From contig NZ_CAKXZS010000009.1 of NCBI RefSeq assembly GCF_935822925.1, positions 84,973 through 148,972 on the forward strand: 64,000 nucleotides of DNA, written 5' to 3'. How positions within the stretch are numbered: the first letter of the stretch is position 1; each line of letters starts with the position of its first letter. The position numbers were made by a program, and so were the translations under genes. Source of the stretch: Mesorhizobium ventifaucium. Its GTDB lineage: Bacteria > Pseudomonadota > Alphaproteobacteria > Rhizobiales > Rhizobiaceae. Positions 9,009 to 19,376 of the stretch are shown piece after piece. The notes under the pieces were generated by a model, which worked only from the letters and a program-made list of their open reading frames with translations, was not told the DNA's origin and ran no database searches.

Positions 9009-10273
9009 GCGGTCGGATGTCGCTCGCGGGCAAAGCCGACTGGCTCGGGGAACGGCATTTGCAGCGCCTGCTGGCGGCTTTGGCGGATGGCGGCGAGGAG
9101 GCGCGCGTCGCAGGCGGTGCGGTGCGCAATGCGCTCATCGGCCAGCCGGTCGCCGACGTCGATATCGCCACCACTTGCCTGCCTGATGAAACCATCCGCC
9201 GCGCCGAGGCGGCGGGGTTCAAGGCCGTGCCGACCGGCATCGAGCACGGCACCATTACGATTGTCGCCGGCGGGAAGCCGTTCGAGGTGACTACGCTGCG
9301 CGCCGACATCGAGACCGACGGACGGCGGGCCAAGGTGTTGTTCGGGCGCGACTGGAAGGCCGATGCGGAACGGCGCGATTTCACCATCAACGCGCTCTAT
9401 GCCGAGGCCGACGGCACGATCGTCGACCTGGTCGGCGGCATTGCCGATATCGAAGCGCGCCGGCTGCGCTTCATCGGCGATCCGGAGGCGCGCATCCGCG
9501 AGGATTATCTGCGCATCCTGCGCTTTTTCCGCTTCTTCGCCTGGTATGGCGACGGCCGGCCGGATGCCGAAGGGCTGAAGGCTTGCGCCCGGCTCAAGGA
9601 GGGGCTTGGCCAACTCTCGGCCGAGCGCGTCTGGTCCGAACTGAAGAAGCTGCTGTCGGCCCCCGATCCATCGCGCGCCATGCTGTGGATGCGCCAGGCG
9701 GGCGTGCTCACCAGCGTTCTGCCGGAGAGCGAGAAATGGGGCATCGATGCGATCCATGCGCTGACCAGGGCCGAGAAGGATCTCGGCTGGACGCCCGACC
9801 CGCTGCTCAGGCTGGAAGCGATCGTGCCGCCGGACGCGGCGCGGATGAAGACGCTCGCCGAGCGGCTGAGGTTCTCCGTCAGCGACGCCGGTCGTCTCAG
9901 GCAGTGGGCGCTGACAGCGCCCGTCGAGCCGATGACGACCGAAGTGGGATTCGCAAAACGGCTCTATCGCGGCGATCGTCAAGGCATTGTCGATCGCTTG
10001 CGGCTGTCGCTCGCTTCGGCTCGAGCCCAAGCGGTCGAGGACAACGACGCGCTGCTCGAGGCCGGCGGCCTCTCGCGGCTGCTGGCTTTCGCCGGAAAAT
10101 GGAAAAAGCCCGACTTTCCGCTCAAGGGCGCCGATCTGACGAGGCTTGGCGCGTCGCCCGGGCCAAAACTCGGCGCAACCTTGAAGAACCTCGAAAACGA
10201 GTGGATCGAATCCGGCTTTGCGCTGGATCGCGGCGCACTCCTCGAGCGCGCCGCAGAAGCACTCGAAAACTGA
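9005..10273 (+). CDS. cca: CCA tRNA nucleotidyltransferase / poly(A) polymerase family
   Basis: This class II nucleotidyltransferase (422 residues) adds or repairs the 3'-CCA end of tRNA. The head domain shows VAGGAVRNALIG, the catalytic carboxylates in DVDIATTCLPDE, and RRDFTINALYAE with DLVGGIADI. A neck with RIREDYLRILRFFRFFAWY follows. A C-terminal HD domain is not evident, as in other rhizobial members. The GTG at 9005 overlaps the preceding stop; an ATG at 9017 is an alternative. With one nucleotidyltransferase gene seen here, it most likely makes the whole CCA, although split enzymes cannot be excluded from this window. Confidence 0.92.
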   Translation: MSGRMSLAGKADWLGERHLQRLLAALADGGEEARVAGGAVRNALIGQPVADVDIATTCLPDETIRRAEAAGFKAVPTGIEHGTITIVAGGKPFEVTTLRADIETDGRRAKVLFGRDWKADAERRDFTINALYAEADGTIVDLVGGIADIEARRLRFIGDPEARIREDYLRILRFFRFFAWYGDGRPDAEGLKACARLKEGLGQLSAERVWSELKKLLSAPDPSRAMLWMRQAGVLTSVLPESEKWGIDAIHALTRAEKDLGWTPDPLLRLEAIVPPDAARMKTLAERLRFSVSDAGRLRQWALTAPVEPMTTEVGFAKRLYRGDRQGIVDRLRLSLASARAQAVEDNDALLEAGGLSRLLAFAGKWKKPDFPLKGADLTRLGASPGPKLGATLKNLENEWIESGFALDRGALLERAAEALEN

Positions 10274-10383
10274 TGCATGTCGCGCAAAGCACGCCTCGGG
10301 CGCAGCGGTCTTGCGATAACGACATGCACAAAACAGAACTTAAAGGCGCGTCGCATGAATCCCTTCAAACGTGACGCGCTTTA
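10274..10383. repeat. Double-hairpin rhizobial repeat, probable bidirectional terminator
   Basis: Two inverted repeats stand in tandem: GCATGTCG at 10275-10282 pairs with CGACATGC at 10320-10327, and AAAGGCGCGTC near 10342 pairs with GACGCGCTTT ending at 10382. The element sits between the convergent ends of the CCA enzyme gene and the small DUF1059 gene, so transcription termination in both directions is plausible. Confidence 0.6.
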
Positions 10384-10390
10384 GGAAAAA

Positions 10391-10576
10391 TCAGGCCGCG
10401 TCGCGAGCCTGTTCGATGCGCGAACGGATCGCTTCGATCATCGTCTCGCGAATGATCGTCTCGCCATGCGTCTCACGCATATGCTCGACGGCGCGCCGCA
10501 TGATCTCGGCTTCCTCGTCGGCGCGCGTATGCCAGTCACAACCCGGAACGAGCGAGCCGCAGTGGAATTCCTTCAT
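10391..10576 (-). CDS. DUF1059 small protein
   Basis: A 61-residue protein beginning MKEFHCGSLVPGCDWHTRAD, the DUF1059 signature with two cysteines (C6 and C13) and a later histidine pair in HMRETHG. The rest is helical. GGAAGAAATCC lies just upstream as ribosome binding site. DUF1059 proteins are common stand-alone proteins in soil bacteria; their role is unknown, though the Cys/His pattern suggests metal binding. Confidence 0.88.
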   Translation of the reverse strand: MKEFHCGSLVPGCDWHTRADEEAEIMRRAVEHMRETHGETIIRETMIEAIRSRIEQARDAA

Positions 10577-10648
10577 CGGATTTCTTCCTTTTCCTCCTCG
10601 GAGCGCCGCATCTGCTCTGACCCGGAAGCTCCAGCACCTTTGATCGAC

Positions 10649-10690
10649 GCATGATCTCTGTCGGAAACCGGTTCGGTTTCCGGGTCATGC
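10649..10690. repeat. Dispersed GGAAACCGG palindromic repeat, copy a
   Basis: The segment reads GCATGATCTCTG, GGAAACCGGTTCGGTTTCC and GGGTCATGC, so an outer GCATGA/TCATGC pair encloses an inner GAAACCG/CGGTTTC pair. It belongs to the same dispersed family as 33429-33470, 36031-36076, 54072-54112 and, more distantly, 61015-61062. Confidence 0.75.
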
Positions 10691-10822
10691 GCTGGCGAAC
10701 CAGCATAACACGATCGGCTGGTTTTGGTTGCCGCAGGGACCGAAAAAGGCGGAGCATCGCTGCTCCGCCCTCTTAACGCTACCCCGGAGGCAAGACCTCG
10801 TCTTGCTCCAGCGGGCAGCCGA

Positions 10823-11083
10823 TCACTTCACGATCCTGACTGCCTTGGCAATTTTGTGCTTGCCGCTGATGTCCCACGAGACGCGGACCTTTTCGCCGGC
10901 TTTCAGGCCAGGATTCTTGAAGGTCTTGGGCAGCGTAAAGGTAGATCCGTTATCCAGAACAAGGCTCATCGCCGTTCCATCATAGGTCTTGACCGTGCCG
11001 GTGGTGTGCTTGACCGCTGCGAAGGCAGCGCCACCAGAGGCAAGAACGGCAGCAGCCGCAACCGACATAACAAGCTTGCGCAT
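10823..11083 (-). CDS. DUF1344 secreted small protein
   Basis: This 86-residue protein has a Sec signal peptide (MRKLVMSVAAAAVLASGGAA, cleavage after AFA) followed by a small beta-rich domain (KHTTGTVKTYDGTAMSLVLD, FTLPKTFKNPGLKAGEKVRV). This is DUF1344, common in rhizobia and predicted to be periplasmic. ATG 11083 is chosen for its AGGAGAG ribosome binding site. It stands alone, divergent from nothing obvious, with its own upstream region of about 250 bases before hemF. Confidence 0.88.
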   Translation of the reverse strand: MRKLVMSVAAAAVLASGGAAFAAVKHTTGTVKTYDGTAMSLVLDNGSTFTLPKTFKNPGLKAGEKVRVSWDISGKHKIAKAVRIVK

Positions 11084-11329
11084 GGCATGCTCTCCTGGAA
11101 AATGAGGCACAATCTTGGGAAGGTGCCCCACTCAATCATGGGCCGTCCGGTCGCGTCGGGTCGCGGTTCCAGGGAGGCGAGAACCGCCGGCGTTTCCCGG
11201 CCCGTAACGAAAAATAGTCTGTTCTTTCAAGTGGATAGTAGACGAAAAAAGATATTCTGCGCGCCACATTCGCCGCCAAAATCCTGCGAATTGGACCTGA
11301 TTGCGGCTCACGTCCGACTCACCGAGATT

Positions 11330-12280
11330 TCACGGCCATTTCACCTCTGGCGGCAGGCTGGACAGGATCGCGGCGACGTTGCCGCCGGTCTTCAGCCCGA
11401 AGATGGTGCCGCGATCGTGAAGCAAGTTGAATTCGACATAGCGGCCGCGGCGAATGAGCTGTTCTTCGCGGTCGCCGTCGGTCCAGTTGTCGTTGAAATT
11501 GGCCCGCACCAGATGCCCGTAGACGACGAGAAAAGTGCGCCCGACATCCTGGACGAAGTTGAAATCGGCGTTCCAGCCGCCTTTGTCCTCGTCCGAATGC
11601 AGCCAGTCGAAGAAGATGCCGCCGGTGCCGCGCGGTTCGTTGCGGTGCGGCAGATAGAAATACTCGTCGCACCAGGCCTTGAATTTCGCGTGGTCGGCGA
11701 CGCCAACGTGCTTCTCGCAGGCGAATTGCATGGCGCGGTGGAAGGCGACCGTGTCCGGGTCGTCCTGGTTACGGCGACGGTCGAGCACCGGCGTCAAGTC
11801 GGCGCCGCCGCCGAACCACTGGCGCGAAGTGGCGACCATGCGCGTGTTCATGTGGACCGCCGGCACGTTGGGGTTCCAAGGATGGGCGATCAGCGAAATG
11901 CCGCTTGCCCAGAAGCGCGGGTCTTCCTCGGCGCCCGGCATCTGCTTCCTGAACTCCGGCGAGAACTCGCCATGGACCGTCGAGGTGTGGACGCCGACCT
12001 TTTCGAAGACGCGGCCACGCATCATCGACATGGTGCCGCCGCCGCCCTTGCCGGCGTCGCGCCCCCACGGCGTTTTTTCGAAGCGGCCGGGCGACCATGA
12101 AGCCTGCGGCCCCTGCAGGTCCTGCTCGATCTGCTCGAAGGCGGCGCAGATGCGCTCGCGCAACGTCTCGAACCACAGCCGCGCCTTCATCTTCTTCTTC
12201 TCGAAGTCGGCCGGCAGCCCCGCCGGTATTTCTGGTCGTTGCAAATGCTGTCTCCGCTTGTGGGGCGCGTACCCCGACAA
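11330..12280 (-). CDS. hemF: Oxygen-dependent coproporphyrinogen III oxidase
   Basis: HemF uses O2 to decarboxylate coproporphyrinogen III to protoporphyrinogen IX in heme synthesis. The 316-residue sequence is diagnostic: [61 protein letters not shown] and the C-terminal [15 protein letters not shown]. The start is less certain: ATG 12280 gives 316 residues, while an in-frame TTG at 12244 would begin LQRPEIPAG, closer to the usual family start. The gene is monocistronic. An oxygen-dependent heme enzyme beside the redox sensor soxR is suggestive but not proof of co-regulation. Confidence 0.95.
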   Translation of the reverse strand: MSGYAPHKRRQHLQRPEIPAGLPADFEKKKMKARLWFETLRERICAAFEQIEQDLQGPQASWSPGRFEKTPWGRDAGKGGGGTMSMMRGRVFEKVGVHTSTVHGEFSPEFRKQMPGAEEDPRFWASGISLIAHPWNPNVPAVHMNTRMVATSRQWFGGGADLTPVLDRRRNQDDPDTVAFHRAMQFACEKHVGVADHAKFKAWCDEYFYLPHRNEPRGTGGIFFDWLHSDEDKGGWNADFNFVQDVGRTFLVVYGHLVRANFNDNWTDGDREEQLIRRGRYVEFNLLHDRGTIFGLKTGGNVAAILSSLPPEVKWP

Positions 12281-12351
12281 ATGACTCGTCTTTTCCGGCC
12301 GCGATCCCTAATCTCTTAGGTGCAAGGGTCAAGTGTGAATGGAGTTCTTTC

Positions 12352-12609
12352 GTGCGCACCCCGGCAAGACCGCCGCTGGATGGCCTAAAGAAGAGGCTCG
12401 ACCGTTCGCGAGCCGAGCGCGAGCGCATGCCGCGCGACGGGTTCCTGCGCGAGACCTTCGTCCTGCCGCGCTCCGATGCGCGGCTCAAGGCGAAGGAATG
12501 GTTCGAGCGCTTTCCCAAGCAGGCCTACTGGACCGAGATCGAAAGCTGGTTCGAGCGGCCGGGCGACGTCATCGAATTCACCATCAGGCGATTGCCCGCG
12601 GCGGATTAG
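12352..12609 (+). CDS. Conserved hypothetical small protein
   Basis: An 85-residue basic protein with GTG start at 12352, supported by GGAG seven bases upstream. It contains MPRDGFLRETFVLPR, AKEWFERFPKQAYWTEIESW and FERPGDVIEFTIRRLPAAD. There is no signal peptide or membrane helix. It is divergent from hemF. I do not recognise a named family; codon use and the clean start support a real gene. An overlapping frame starting at ATG 12339 reads as a shadow. Confidence 0.65.
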   Translation: MRTPARPPLDGLKKRLDRSRAERERMPRDGFLRETFVLPRSDARLKAKEWFERFPKQAYWTEIESWFERPGDVIEFTIRRLPAAD

Positions 12610-12653
12610 AACCTCGCGGGACGTATATTCCCTCAGGCAAATTGTCATGCCCG

Positions 12654-12765
12654 GCGCTGCCCCTCATTGTCCTGCCGGACATTCCTCCCCGTATAGTGAC
12701 GGGGAGAAAGCACACCCGTCAATGGTTTCGCCAATCATCAACGCTGCAGAATTGAGGGGCAGCGC
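12654..12765. repeat. 112-bp inverted-repeat element with inner hairpin
   Basis: Perfect 13-base arms GCGCTGCCCCTCA (12654-12666) and TGAGGGGCAGCGC (12753-12765) flank the element. An inner stem CTCCCC/GGGGAG (12685-12706) encloses GTATAGTGAC. This layout matches short palindromic intergenic repeats common in Mesorhizobium. It lies between convergent gene ends. Confidence 0.75.
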
Positions 12766-12795
12766 TGATGTGGCGAACTGTTCTGAAGCGTAGCG

Positions 12796-13248
12796 TCAGC
12801 GGGGTGAAGCGACCATTAGCCTTCTAGCCCCGGTGCCTTCCCTCGCCAGCCGATCGTCCTTGTTGCGCAGCGGGCACTTGTCGATCGACATGCAGCCGCA
12901 GCCGATGCAGTCGGTCAGCCCGTCGCGCAGCTTCTTCAGCTGGGCAATCTTCTGGTCGAGCTGGTCACGCCAGGCGGTTGAAAGCAGGTTCCAGTCCTCA
13001 CGCGTCGGCGTGCGGCCTTCAGGCAGGGATGCCAATGCCTCGCCGATCTCGGCCAGCGAGATGCCGACCTCCTGTGCCACCTTGATGATCGCCACCCGCC
13101 GCAGCACGTCGCGGCCGTAGCGCCGCTGGTTGCCTGATGTGCGGTGGCTGCGGATCAGTCGGCGCGCCTCGTAGAAATGCAGCGCCGATACCGCCACCCC
13201 GCTTCGCGTCGCCACCTGGCCGACCGTCAGTTCCGTCACTGCAGCCAT
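12796..13248 (-). CDS. soxR: Redox-sensitive transcriptional activator SoxR
   Basis: A MerR-family regulator of 150 residues. The N-terminal winged helix shows [20 protein letters not shown] and [17 protein letters not shown] dimerisation helix follows. The [2Fe-2S] cluster site [12 protein letters not shown] (C-x2-C-x-C-x5-C) near residues 114-125 is complete, so redox sensing is expected. SoxR responds to redox-cycling compounds. A SoxR-box-like palindrome lies upstream at 13266-13283. Confidence 0.96.
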   Translation of the reverse strand: MAAVTELTVGQVATRSGVAVSALHFYEARRLIRSHRTSGNQRRYGRDVLRRVAIIKVAQEVGISLAEIGEALASLPEGRTPTREDWNLLSTAWRDQLDQKIAQLKKLRDGLTDCIGCGCMSIDKCPLRNKDDRLAREGTGARRLMVASPR

Positions 13249-13265
13249 TCGAATTTTCCGCTTGA

Positions 13266-13283
13266 CCTCAAGTTAAGTTGAGC
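13266..13283. promoter_or_regulatory. Putative SoxR box
   Basis: CCTCAAGTTAAGTTGAGC is a near-palindrome matching the SoxR operator pattern (CCTCAAG, spacer, CTTGAGG) with one arm imperfect. It starts 18 bases upstream of the soxR start codon and partly overlaps a TTGACC that could be a rightward -35 element. Autoregulation is the simplest reading. Confidence 0.6.
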
Positions 13284-13416
13284 TTGTAACGAAGAAACCC
13301 TGGACATGCAAACGCAGGAGAAGGCGATGTGCGCCTGGGTGAGAATGACAAGAGACGGTGCAGTCGTCGGCCAGAAAGCGGCTATAATCGCGGCGTCCAC
13401 TGAGGGTCTGCAAATC

Positions 13417-13875
13417 CTATCCGAGCTGCCGGATCGCCTCGCCGGCCACCATGGCGACGGAAAGCGCGACGTTGATGCTGCGCGCGCCCGGTTGCATCGG
13501 GATGATCAGTCGCGCATCCGCCGCCTCGTGGACAGGATCCGGCACGCCTGCGGATTCACGGCCGAACAAAAGAATGTCGGCATCGGCGAAGGCGAAATCG
13601 GTGTAGGCGGTCGCGGCTCTGGTCGACAGCAGCACCAGCCGCCGCGCTTCGCCTCTGCGCCAGTTCTCGAAGGCGTGCCAGTCGACATGCCGGGTCAGCG
13701 CCGCCATTTCGAGATAATCCATGCCGGCTCGTTTCAGCGCCCGGTCGGAGAGCGGGAAGCCGGCCGGTTCGATGATGTCGACGCCGAGACCGAGGCAAGC
13801 CGCGAAGCGCAGGATTGTCCCGGTGTTGCCGGCGATATCCGGCTGGTAGAGCGCGATGCGGAGACGGTGGTTCAT
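13417..13875 (-). CDS. trmL: tRNA (cytidine(34)-2'-O)-methyltransferase TrmL
   Basis: A SPOUT-class methyltransferase of 152 residues that 2'-O-methylates the wobble base of certain leucine tRNAs. Diagnostic stretches are ALYQPDIAGNTGTILRFAAC near the start, a central DILLFGRESAGVPD, and the C-terminal knot IIPMQPGARSINVALSVAMV. The length is typical. The gene is convergent with the sequence to its left and divergent from the sequence to its right. Confidence 0.95.
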   Translation of the reverse strand: MNHRLRIALYQPDIAGNTGTILRFAACLGLGVDIIEPAGFPLSDRALKRAGMDYLEMAALTRHVDWHAFENWRRGEARRLVLLSTRAATAYTDFAFADADILLFGRESAGVPDPVHEAADARLIIPMQPGARSINVALSVAMVAGEAIRQLG

Positions 13876-14015
13876 TTCCGCATCCTTCTAATAAGTGGCA
13901 GATCGGCCACAGCCGGTTCGCGGTTTTGGAAATTGCTGGACTGGCGGGTGGTCATTTTCTGCGAAGTCGGTTATACGCCGGGCATTGTCAACCCGAACCG
14001 ATGGAGGGGTAATTC

Positions 14016-14093
14016 ATGATGATCATGTACATCCAGCGCCCCTCTTGTGGGCTTACCAGCCTGCCGGCGGTTTCGGTACGACGATTCTCCTGA
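14016..14093 (+). CDS. Possible 25-codon leader peptide
   Basis: ATG 14016 follows the strong site GGAGGGG with a six-base spacer and encodes 25 residues starting MMIMYIQRPSCGL and ending VRRFS before TGA. No database family is recognised. It lies about 600 bases before the ABC exporter pair, in a long leader-like region with a small CCGAAA/TTTCGG hairpin at 14124-14140. Regulation by translation of this peptide is only a guess. The ribosome binding site is the main support. Confidence 0.35.
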   Translation: MMIMYIQRPSCGLTSLPAVSVRRFS

Positions 14094-14291
14094 CCTTTTA
14101 AGCTTCAATCGCACCGATTCCCGCCGAAACCTTTTTTCGGTCTTCGAAGGAATCCTGCGATGTTTTTCAAGCTGTCGAAGGGGCTGAACGCCCCGCCTGA
14201 ACACGCCTCTGTTCAATCCCTGCCTTTCGCCGGCCATTCACCTGCGAACCGGCCGGATTTTTTTCCCTATTTTCACATGGAGGACGGACCG

Positions 14292-14690
14292 ATGTTCGAT
14301 GCCTGCAAGATTCCCGGCTCGAGAAACCTGCACGAGCGCAGGATGGCGACCTCAGTGCTTTTGGTCGGCGAAACCTACTCGTCGGCGGTTCACGCCGAAA
14401 CCCGCCGGCGCCCGCATCGCGGCATGCTGCCGGACGTCGATTTCTCGCACGCGGTTCCCGACCGCAGCCGCCCGTCGCTGGTGCGCCGGATCATCAGGCT
14501 GATCCGCCCTGGCGCGAAAACCGGCGCGAAACTCTGGGTCGTCGACACAGCGCTGTCAGGATCGTCAAACGGGCCTGTCGGCGAAAAGCCCGCGACATCC
14601 TATATTGCGCGAAGCAGGATCGGCGGCCGGGACGCCGGTCTTTGCCGCCACGCGCTCCTCCCAGGACGCTACGCGTTCCCGCGCGCGTGA
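14292..14690 (+). CDS. Hypothetical protein before ABC exporters
   Basis: A 132-residue arginine-rich frame beginning MFDACKIPGSRNLHERRMA, with GGAGGAC 5-12 bases upstream of ATG 14292. No domain, signal or membrane helix is recognised. It overlaps nothing and ends 14 bases before the first ABC gene. The composition (many Arg, Pro, Ser) fits both a rapidly evolving protein and non-coding GC-rich sequence, so reality is uncertain. Confidence 0.35.
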   Translation: MFDACKIPGSRNLHERRMATSVLLVGETYSSAVHAETRRRPHRGMLPDVDFSHAVPDRSRPSLVRRIIRLIRPGAKTGAKLWVVDTALSGSSNGPVGEKPATSYIARSRIGGRDAGLCRHALLPGRYAFPRA

Positions 14691-14704
14691 GCGAAAACAA
14701 GCAC

Positions 14705-16594
14705 ATGAGTACCAAGACAATGTTCCGCTGGTTTGAAACAAGGCTAGATCCGTTCCCTGCCGAGGAGCCGGTCGAGCCGCCGAAGACGCTGATCGCCTTC
14801 TGCGTGCACTATACGCGCGGCGCCTGGCCCTACATCGCGATCGATGCGATGCTGGTGACGGCTATCGCCCTTGCCGAGGTGTGGATGTTCGGCTTCATGG
14901 GCCGGATCGTCGACTGGCTGTCGGTGCAGAACCGCGAGACATTCCTGCAGACCGAGGGCTGGAAGCTCGCCGGCATGGCTTTCATCGTGGTGTTCGCGCT
15001 GCCGGCGACGGTCTGGTTCCATGCGCTCCTCAACCAGCAGACGCTGATGGGCAACTACCCGATGCGTATCCGCTGGCAGGTGCATCGCTACCTGCTCAAG
15101 CAGTCGATGGCCTTCTACCAGGACGAGTTCGCCGGACGCATCGCGACCAAGCTGATGCAGACGGCGCTCGCCGTGCGCGAATGCGTCATCAAGCTCATCG
15201 ACGTGCTCAATTATGTCGTGGTCTATTTCCTCGGCATGCTGTTCATTGTCGGCTCGGCCGACTGGCGGCTGGCGGCACCGCTTGCCGTCTGGCTTGCCGG
15301 CTATGTCCTGCTCCTGCGCTATTTCATCCCGCGATTGGGCAAGGTCGGCGAGGAGCAGGCCAACGCGCGCTCGACCATGACCGGCCGCGTCGTCGACAGC
15401 TACTCCAACATCCAGACGGTCAAGCTGTTCTCGCATGCGCGGCGCGAGGCTTCCTTCGCCCGGGAAGGCATGGCCGGCTTTCTCGATACGGTCTACCGGT
15501 CGATGCGGCTGGTGACGCAGCTCTATGGCCTGCTCTACGTCCTGAACTCACTGCTGTTGTTTTCGGTCACTGCGATCTCGCTGTGGCTGTGGCTCGGCCA
15601 GGTAGTGACGATCGGCGCCGTCGCCCTGGTCATAGGGCTCGTTCTTCGGCTCTGGGGCATGTCGCAATGGATCATGTGGGAGATGTCCACCCTGTTCGAG
15701 AATATCGGCACGGTGCAGGACGGCATCAGCTCGATCTCGCTGCCGCGCGTCGTCGAAGACAGGCCTGGCGCCAAGGACATTGTCGTGACCAAGGGCGAGA
15801 TCCGTTTCGAGGACATCCGCTTCCACTACGGCAAGCAGAAAGGCATGATCGAAAGCCTGTCGCTGACGGTGAAGCCGGGCGAAAAGGTCGGCATCGTCGG
15901 CCGCTCGGGCGCCGGCAAGTCGACGCTGGTCAACCTTCTGTTGCGCTTCTACGACCTTGAAGCTGGCCGGATCCTGATCGACGGCCAGGACATCGCGGCG
16001 GTGACGCAGGATTCGCTGCGCGCCCAGATAGCCATGGTCACGCAGGATACCTCGCTGCTGCATCGCTCAGTGCGCGAGAACATCCTTTATGGCCGACCGG
16101 ACGCCAGCAACGAGATGCTGGTCGAGGCAGCACGCCGCGCCGAGGCGCTTGATTTCATATCAAAGCTTTCGGACGCCAGTGGCCGCACGGGTTTCGATGC
16201 GCATGTCGGCGATCGCGGCGTCAAATTGTCCGGCGGCCAGCGGCAACGCATCGCGATTGCCCGTGTTATGCTGAAGGACGCACCGATCCTCATCCTCGAC
16301 GAGGCGACGTCTGCGCTGGATTCGGAGGCCGAGGCGGCAATCCAGGAGAACCTTTACAAGCTCATGCAAGGCAAGACCGTCATCGCCATAGCGCACCGGC
16401 TCTCGACCATCGCGGCGATGGACCGGCTCGTCGTTATGGACAAGGGCCGCGTCATCGAGGAAGGCTCGCATGAGGAACTCGTCGCCAGCGGCGGGCTCTA
16501 TGCGCAGCTTTGGCAGCGTCAGTCGGGCGGCTTCCTGCTCGACGAGGGTGCGGCCGCCAACGATGCCATCGTTAGGGGTCAAGCCGCAGAATGA
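14705..16594 (+). CDS. ABC exporter half-transporter (permease fused to ATPase), first of pair
   Basis: A type IV ABC exporter half of 629 residues. The six-helix membrane domain covers about residues 40-330. The nucleotide-binding domain has Walker A GRSGAGKST, signature LSGGQRQRIAIA, Walker B ILILDEATSALDSE and switch His in IAIAHRLSTI, all intact. ATG 14705 (MSTKTMFRWF) is taken as start; ATG 14720 is an alternative. It is followed by a homologous exporter gene, so the two products probably form a heterodimer at the inner membrane. The substrate cannot be read from the sequence. Confidence 0.93.
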   Translation: MSTKTMFRWFETRLDPFPAEEPVEPPKTLIAFCVHYTRGAWPYIAIDAMLVTAIALAEVWMFGFMGRIVDWLSVQNRETFLQTEGWKLAGMAFIVVFALPATVWFHALLNQQTLMGNYPMRIRWQVHRYLLKQSMAFYQDEFAGRIATKLMQTALAVRECVIKLIDVLNYVVVYFLGMLFIVGSADWRLAAPLAVWLAGYVLLLRYFIPRLGKVGEEQANARSTMTGRVVDSYSNIQTVKLFSHARREASFAREGMAGFLDTVYRSMRLVTQLYGLLYVLNSLLLFSVTAISLWLWLGQVVTIGAVALVIGLVLRLWGMSQWIMWEMSTLFENIGTVQDGISSISLPRVVEDRPGAKDIVVTKGEIRFEDIRFHYGKQKGMIESLSLTVKPGEKVGIVGRSGAGKSTLVNLLLRFYDLEAGRILIDGQDIAAVTQDSLRAQIAMVTQDTSLLHRSVRENILYGRPDASNEMLVEAARRAEALDFISKLSDASGRTGFDAHVGDRGVKLSGGQRQRIAIARVMLKDAPILILDEATSALDSEAEAAIQENLYKLMQGKTVIAIAHRLSTIAAMDRLVVMDKGRVIEEGSHEELVASGGLYAQLWQRQSGGFLLDEGAAANDAIVRGQAAE

Positions 16595-16633
16595 GGGCAG
16601 CAGAATGATGGGCCGCAGAATGATGGCACCGGA

Positions 16634-16640
<7 letters not shown>
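16582..16640 (+). repeat. Four imperfect copies of a start-like segment between ABC genes
   Basis: The junction contains repeats of GCAGAATGATGG: GCCGCAGAATGAGG, GCAGCAGAATGATGG, GCCGCAGAATGATGG and CCGGAATGATGA. The first copy includes the stop of the upstream gene and the last supplies the start of the downstream gene. It looks like a local multiplication of the intergenic start region. Confidence 0.75.
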
Positions 16641-18517
<1,877 letters not shown>

Positions 18518-18547
18518 GGCCAGAATTTCAGCAAATCGGAGTGAATC

Positions 18548-18862
18548 ATGTCGGTGCGAATGCCATCGAATTTCGGACCGTCGGGGGCGCAGGAGAGCGC
18601 GCTCGACCTGCTCGGCCATGAAATCCTCGGCGAAAAGGCGGCAGCGCTCGGCCGCGCCGGCCGGCGCGTGGATGAAACGCTGGCGAGATTGCGTGAACAT
18701 GGCGACGATGGCGAACATCGTGCCCAACTGCTCAAGGACGCGGCCGAGGCGGTCCACGCCTACTTCATCCAGCGCGAATTGTGCGGCTTGCGCAAGCACG
18801 ACGCGGTGATCCGGGAATACAATATTCCCAAGGCCGTCCTGGCCAGGCTCGGCGCGAAATAG
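18548..18862 (+). CDS. DUF6665-like conserved small protein
   Basis: A 104-residue cytosolic helical protein with ALDLLGHEILGEKAAALGRA, GRRVDETLARLREH and the conserved tail YFIQRELCGLRKHDAVIREY-NIPKAVLARLGAK. This resembles the rhizobial family I recall as DUF6665; the name is from memory. It begins 31 bases after the ABC pair and may be co-transcribed. Function unknown. Confidence 0.75.
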   Translation: MSVRMPSNFGPSGAQESALDLLGHEILGEKAAALGRAGRRVDETLARLREHGDDGEHRAQLLKDAAEAVHAYFIQRELCGLRKHDAVIREYNIPKAVLARLGAK

Positions 18863-19376
18863 ATACCGGTGTTGAATCTGATGCTTGGTACCGATGACGA
18901 AATACCGATTTCGACCCGTTCCAGTCGTCCAGATTCGCTCGCGCTACGGAATAAGTTGACCCCAAGCCGACCTTCATCAACCCGTTTTGCTACCCGATAG
19001 CCGACATTCGCGGCAACCAGCACTGATGACCCAATCCGGACCTCGCGTGTTGAGACATCAACGTCGCGTTGCCGTACCATAGCAGACCGTCGGCTTATCC
19101 AGAGCAGCATTCGAGTCGAGTGGATCGCGCCCGTGGTTAGGTGACGGCTCGATCGCCGTGCTCTCCGGAACAGGCCGGGCAGATCAGCGCCCGCGGCTGG
19201 CAGGCTGATGAAGGGATCTTCGCTCAAAGGTGCGATGGTTTCCTGCGTCATGGATCTGCGAGGCGATGGCCTGCATCACTGGCACAGCCGTGAACGGAAT
19301 TCCAGCTCCGCAGGCGACGGGGCTGGACCAGGAAACGCTCAGCGTGCTAGCATTTATCCGTTCAGCAGGAAGCGAA
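18863..19376. other. Gene-free stretch, possible decayed coding sequence
   Basis: No intact gene is supported. Read on the minus strand at about 18960-19060 the translation contains VRIGSSVLVAANVGYRVAKR and then GVNLF, which faintly resembles the last strands of TonB-dependent outer-membrane receptors. The frame before and after gives no receptor ending. The stretch may be a receptor remnant, but the match is short. Confidence 0.3.

Noticed and set aside
12339..12755. Plus-strand frame starting at ATG 12339 beside the 85-residue protein
   Set aside because: It overlaps the better supported GTG 12352 frame and runs into the inverted-repeat element.
13306..14019. Open frame running from before to after trmL on the opposite strand
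   Set aside because: Most of it is antisense to trmL and has no recognisable domain.
18760..19251. Minus-strand 163-codon frame with a few TonB-receptor-like residues
   Set aside because: Overlaps the 3' end of the DUF6665-like gene and lacks a receptor ending, so it is not reported as a gene.
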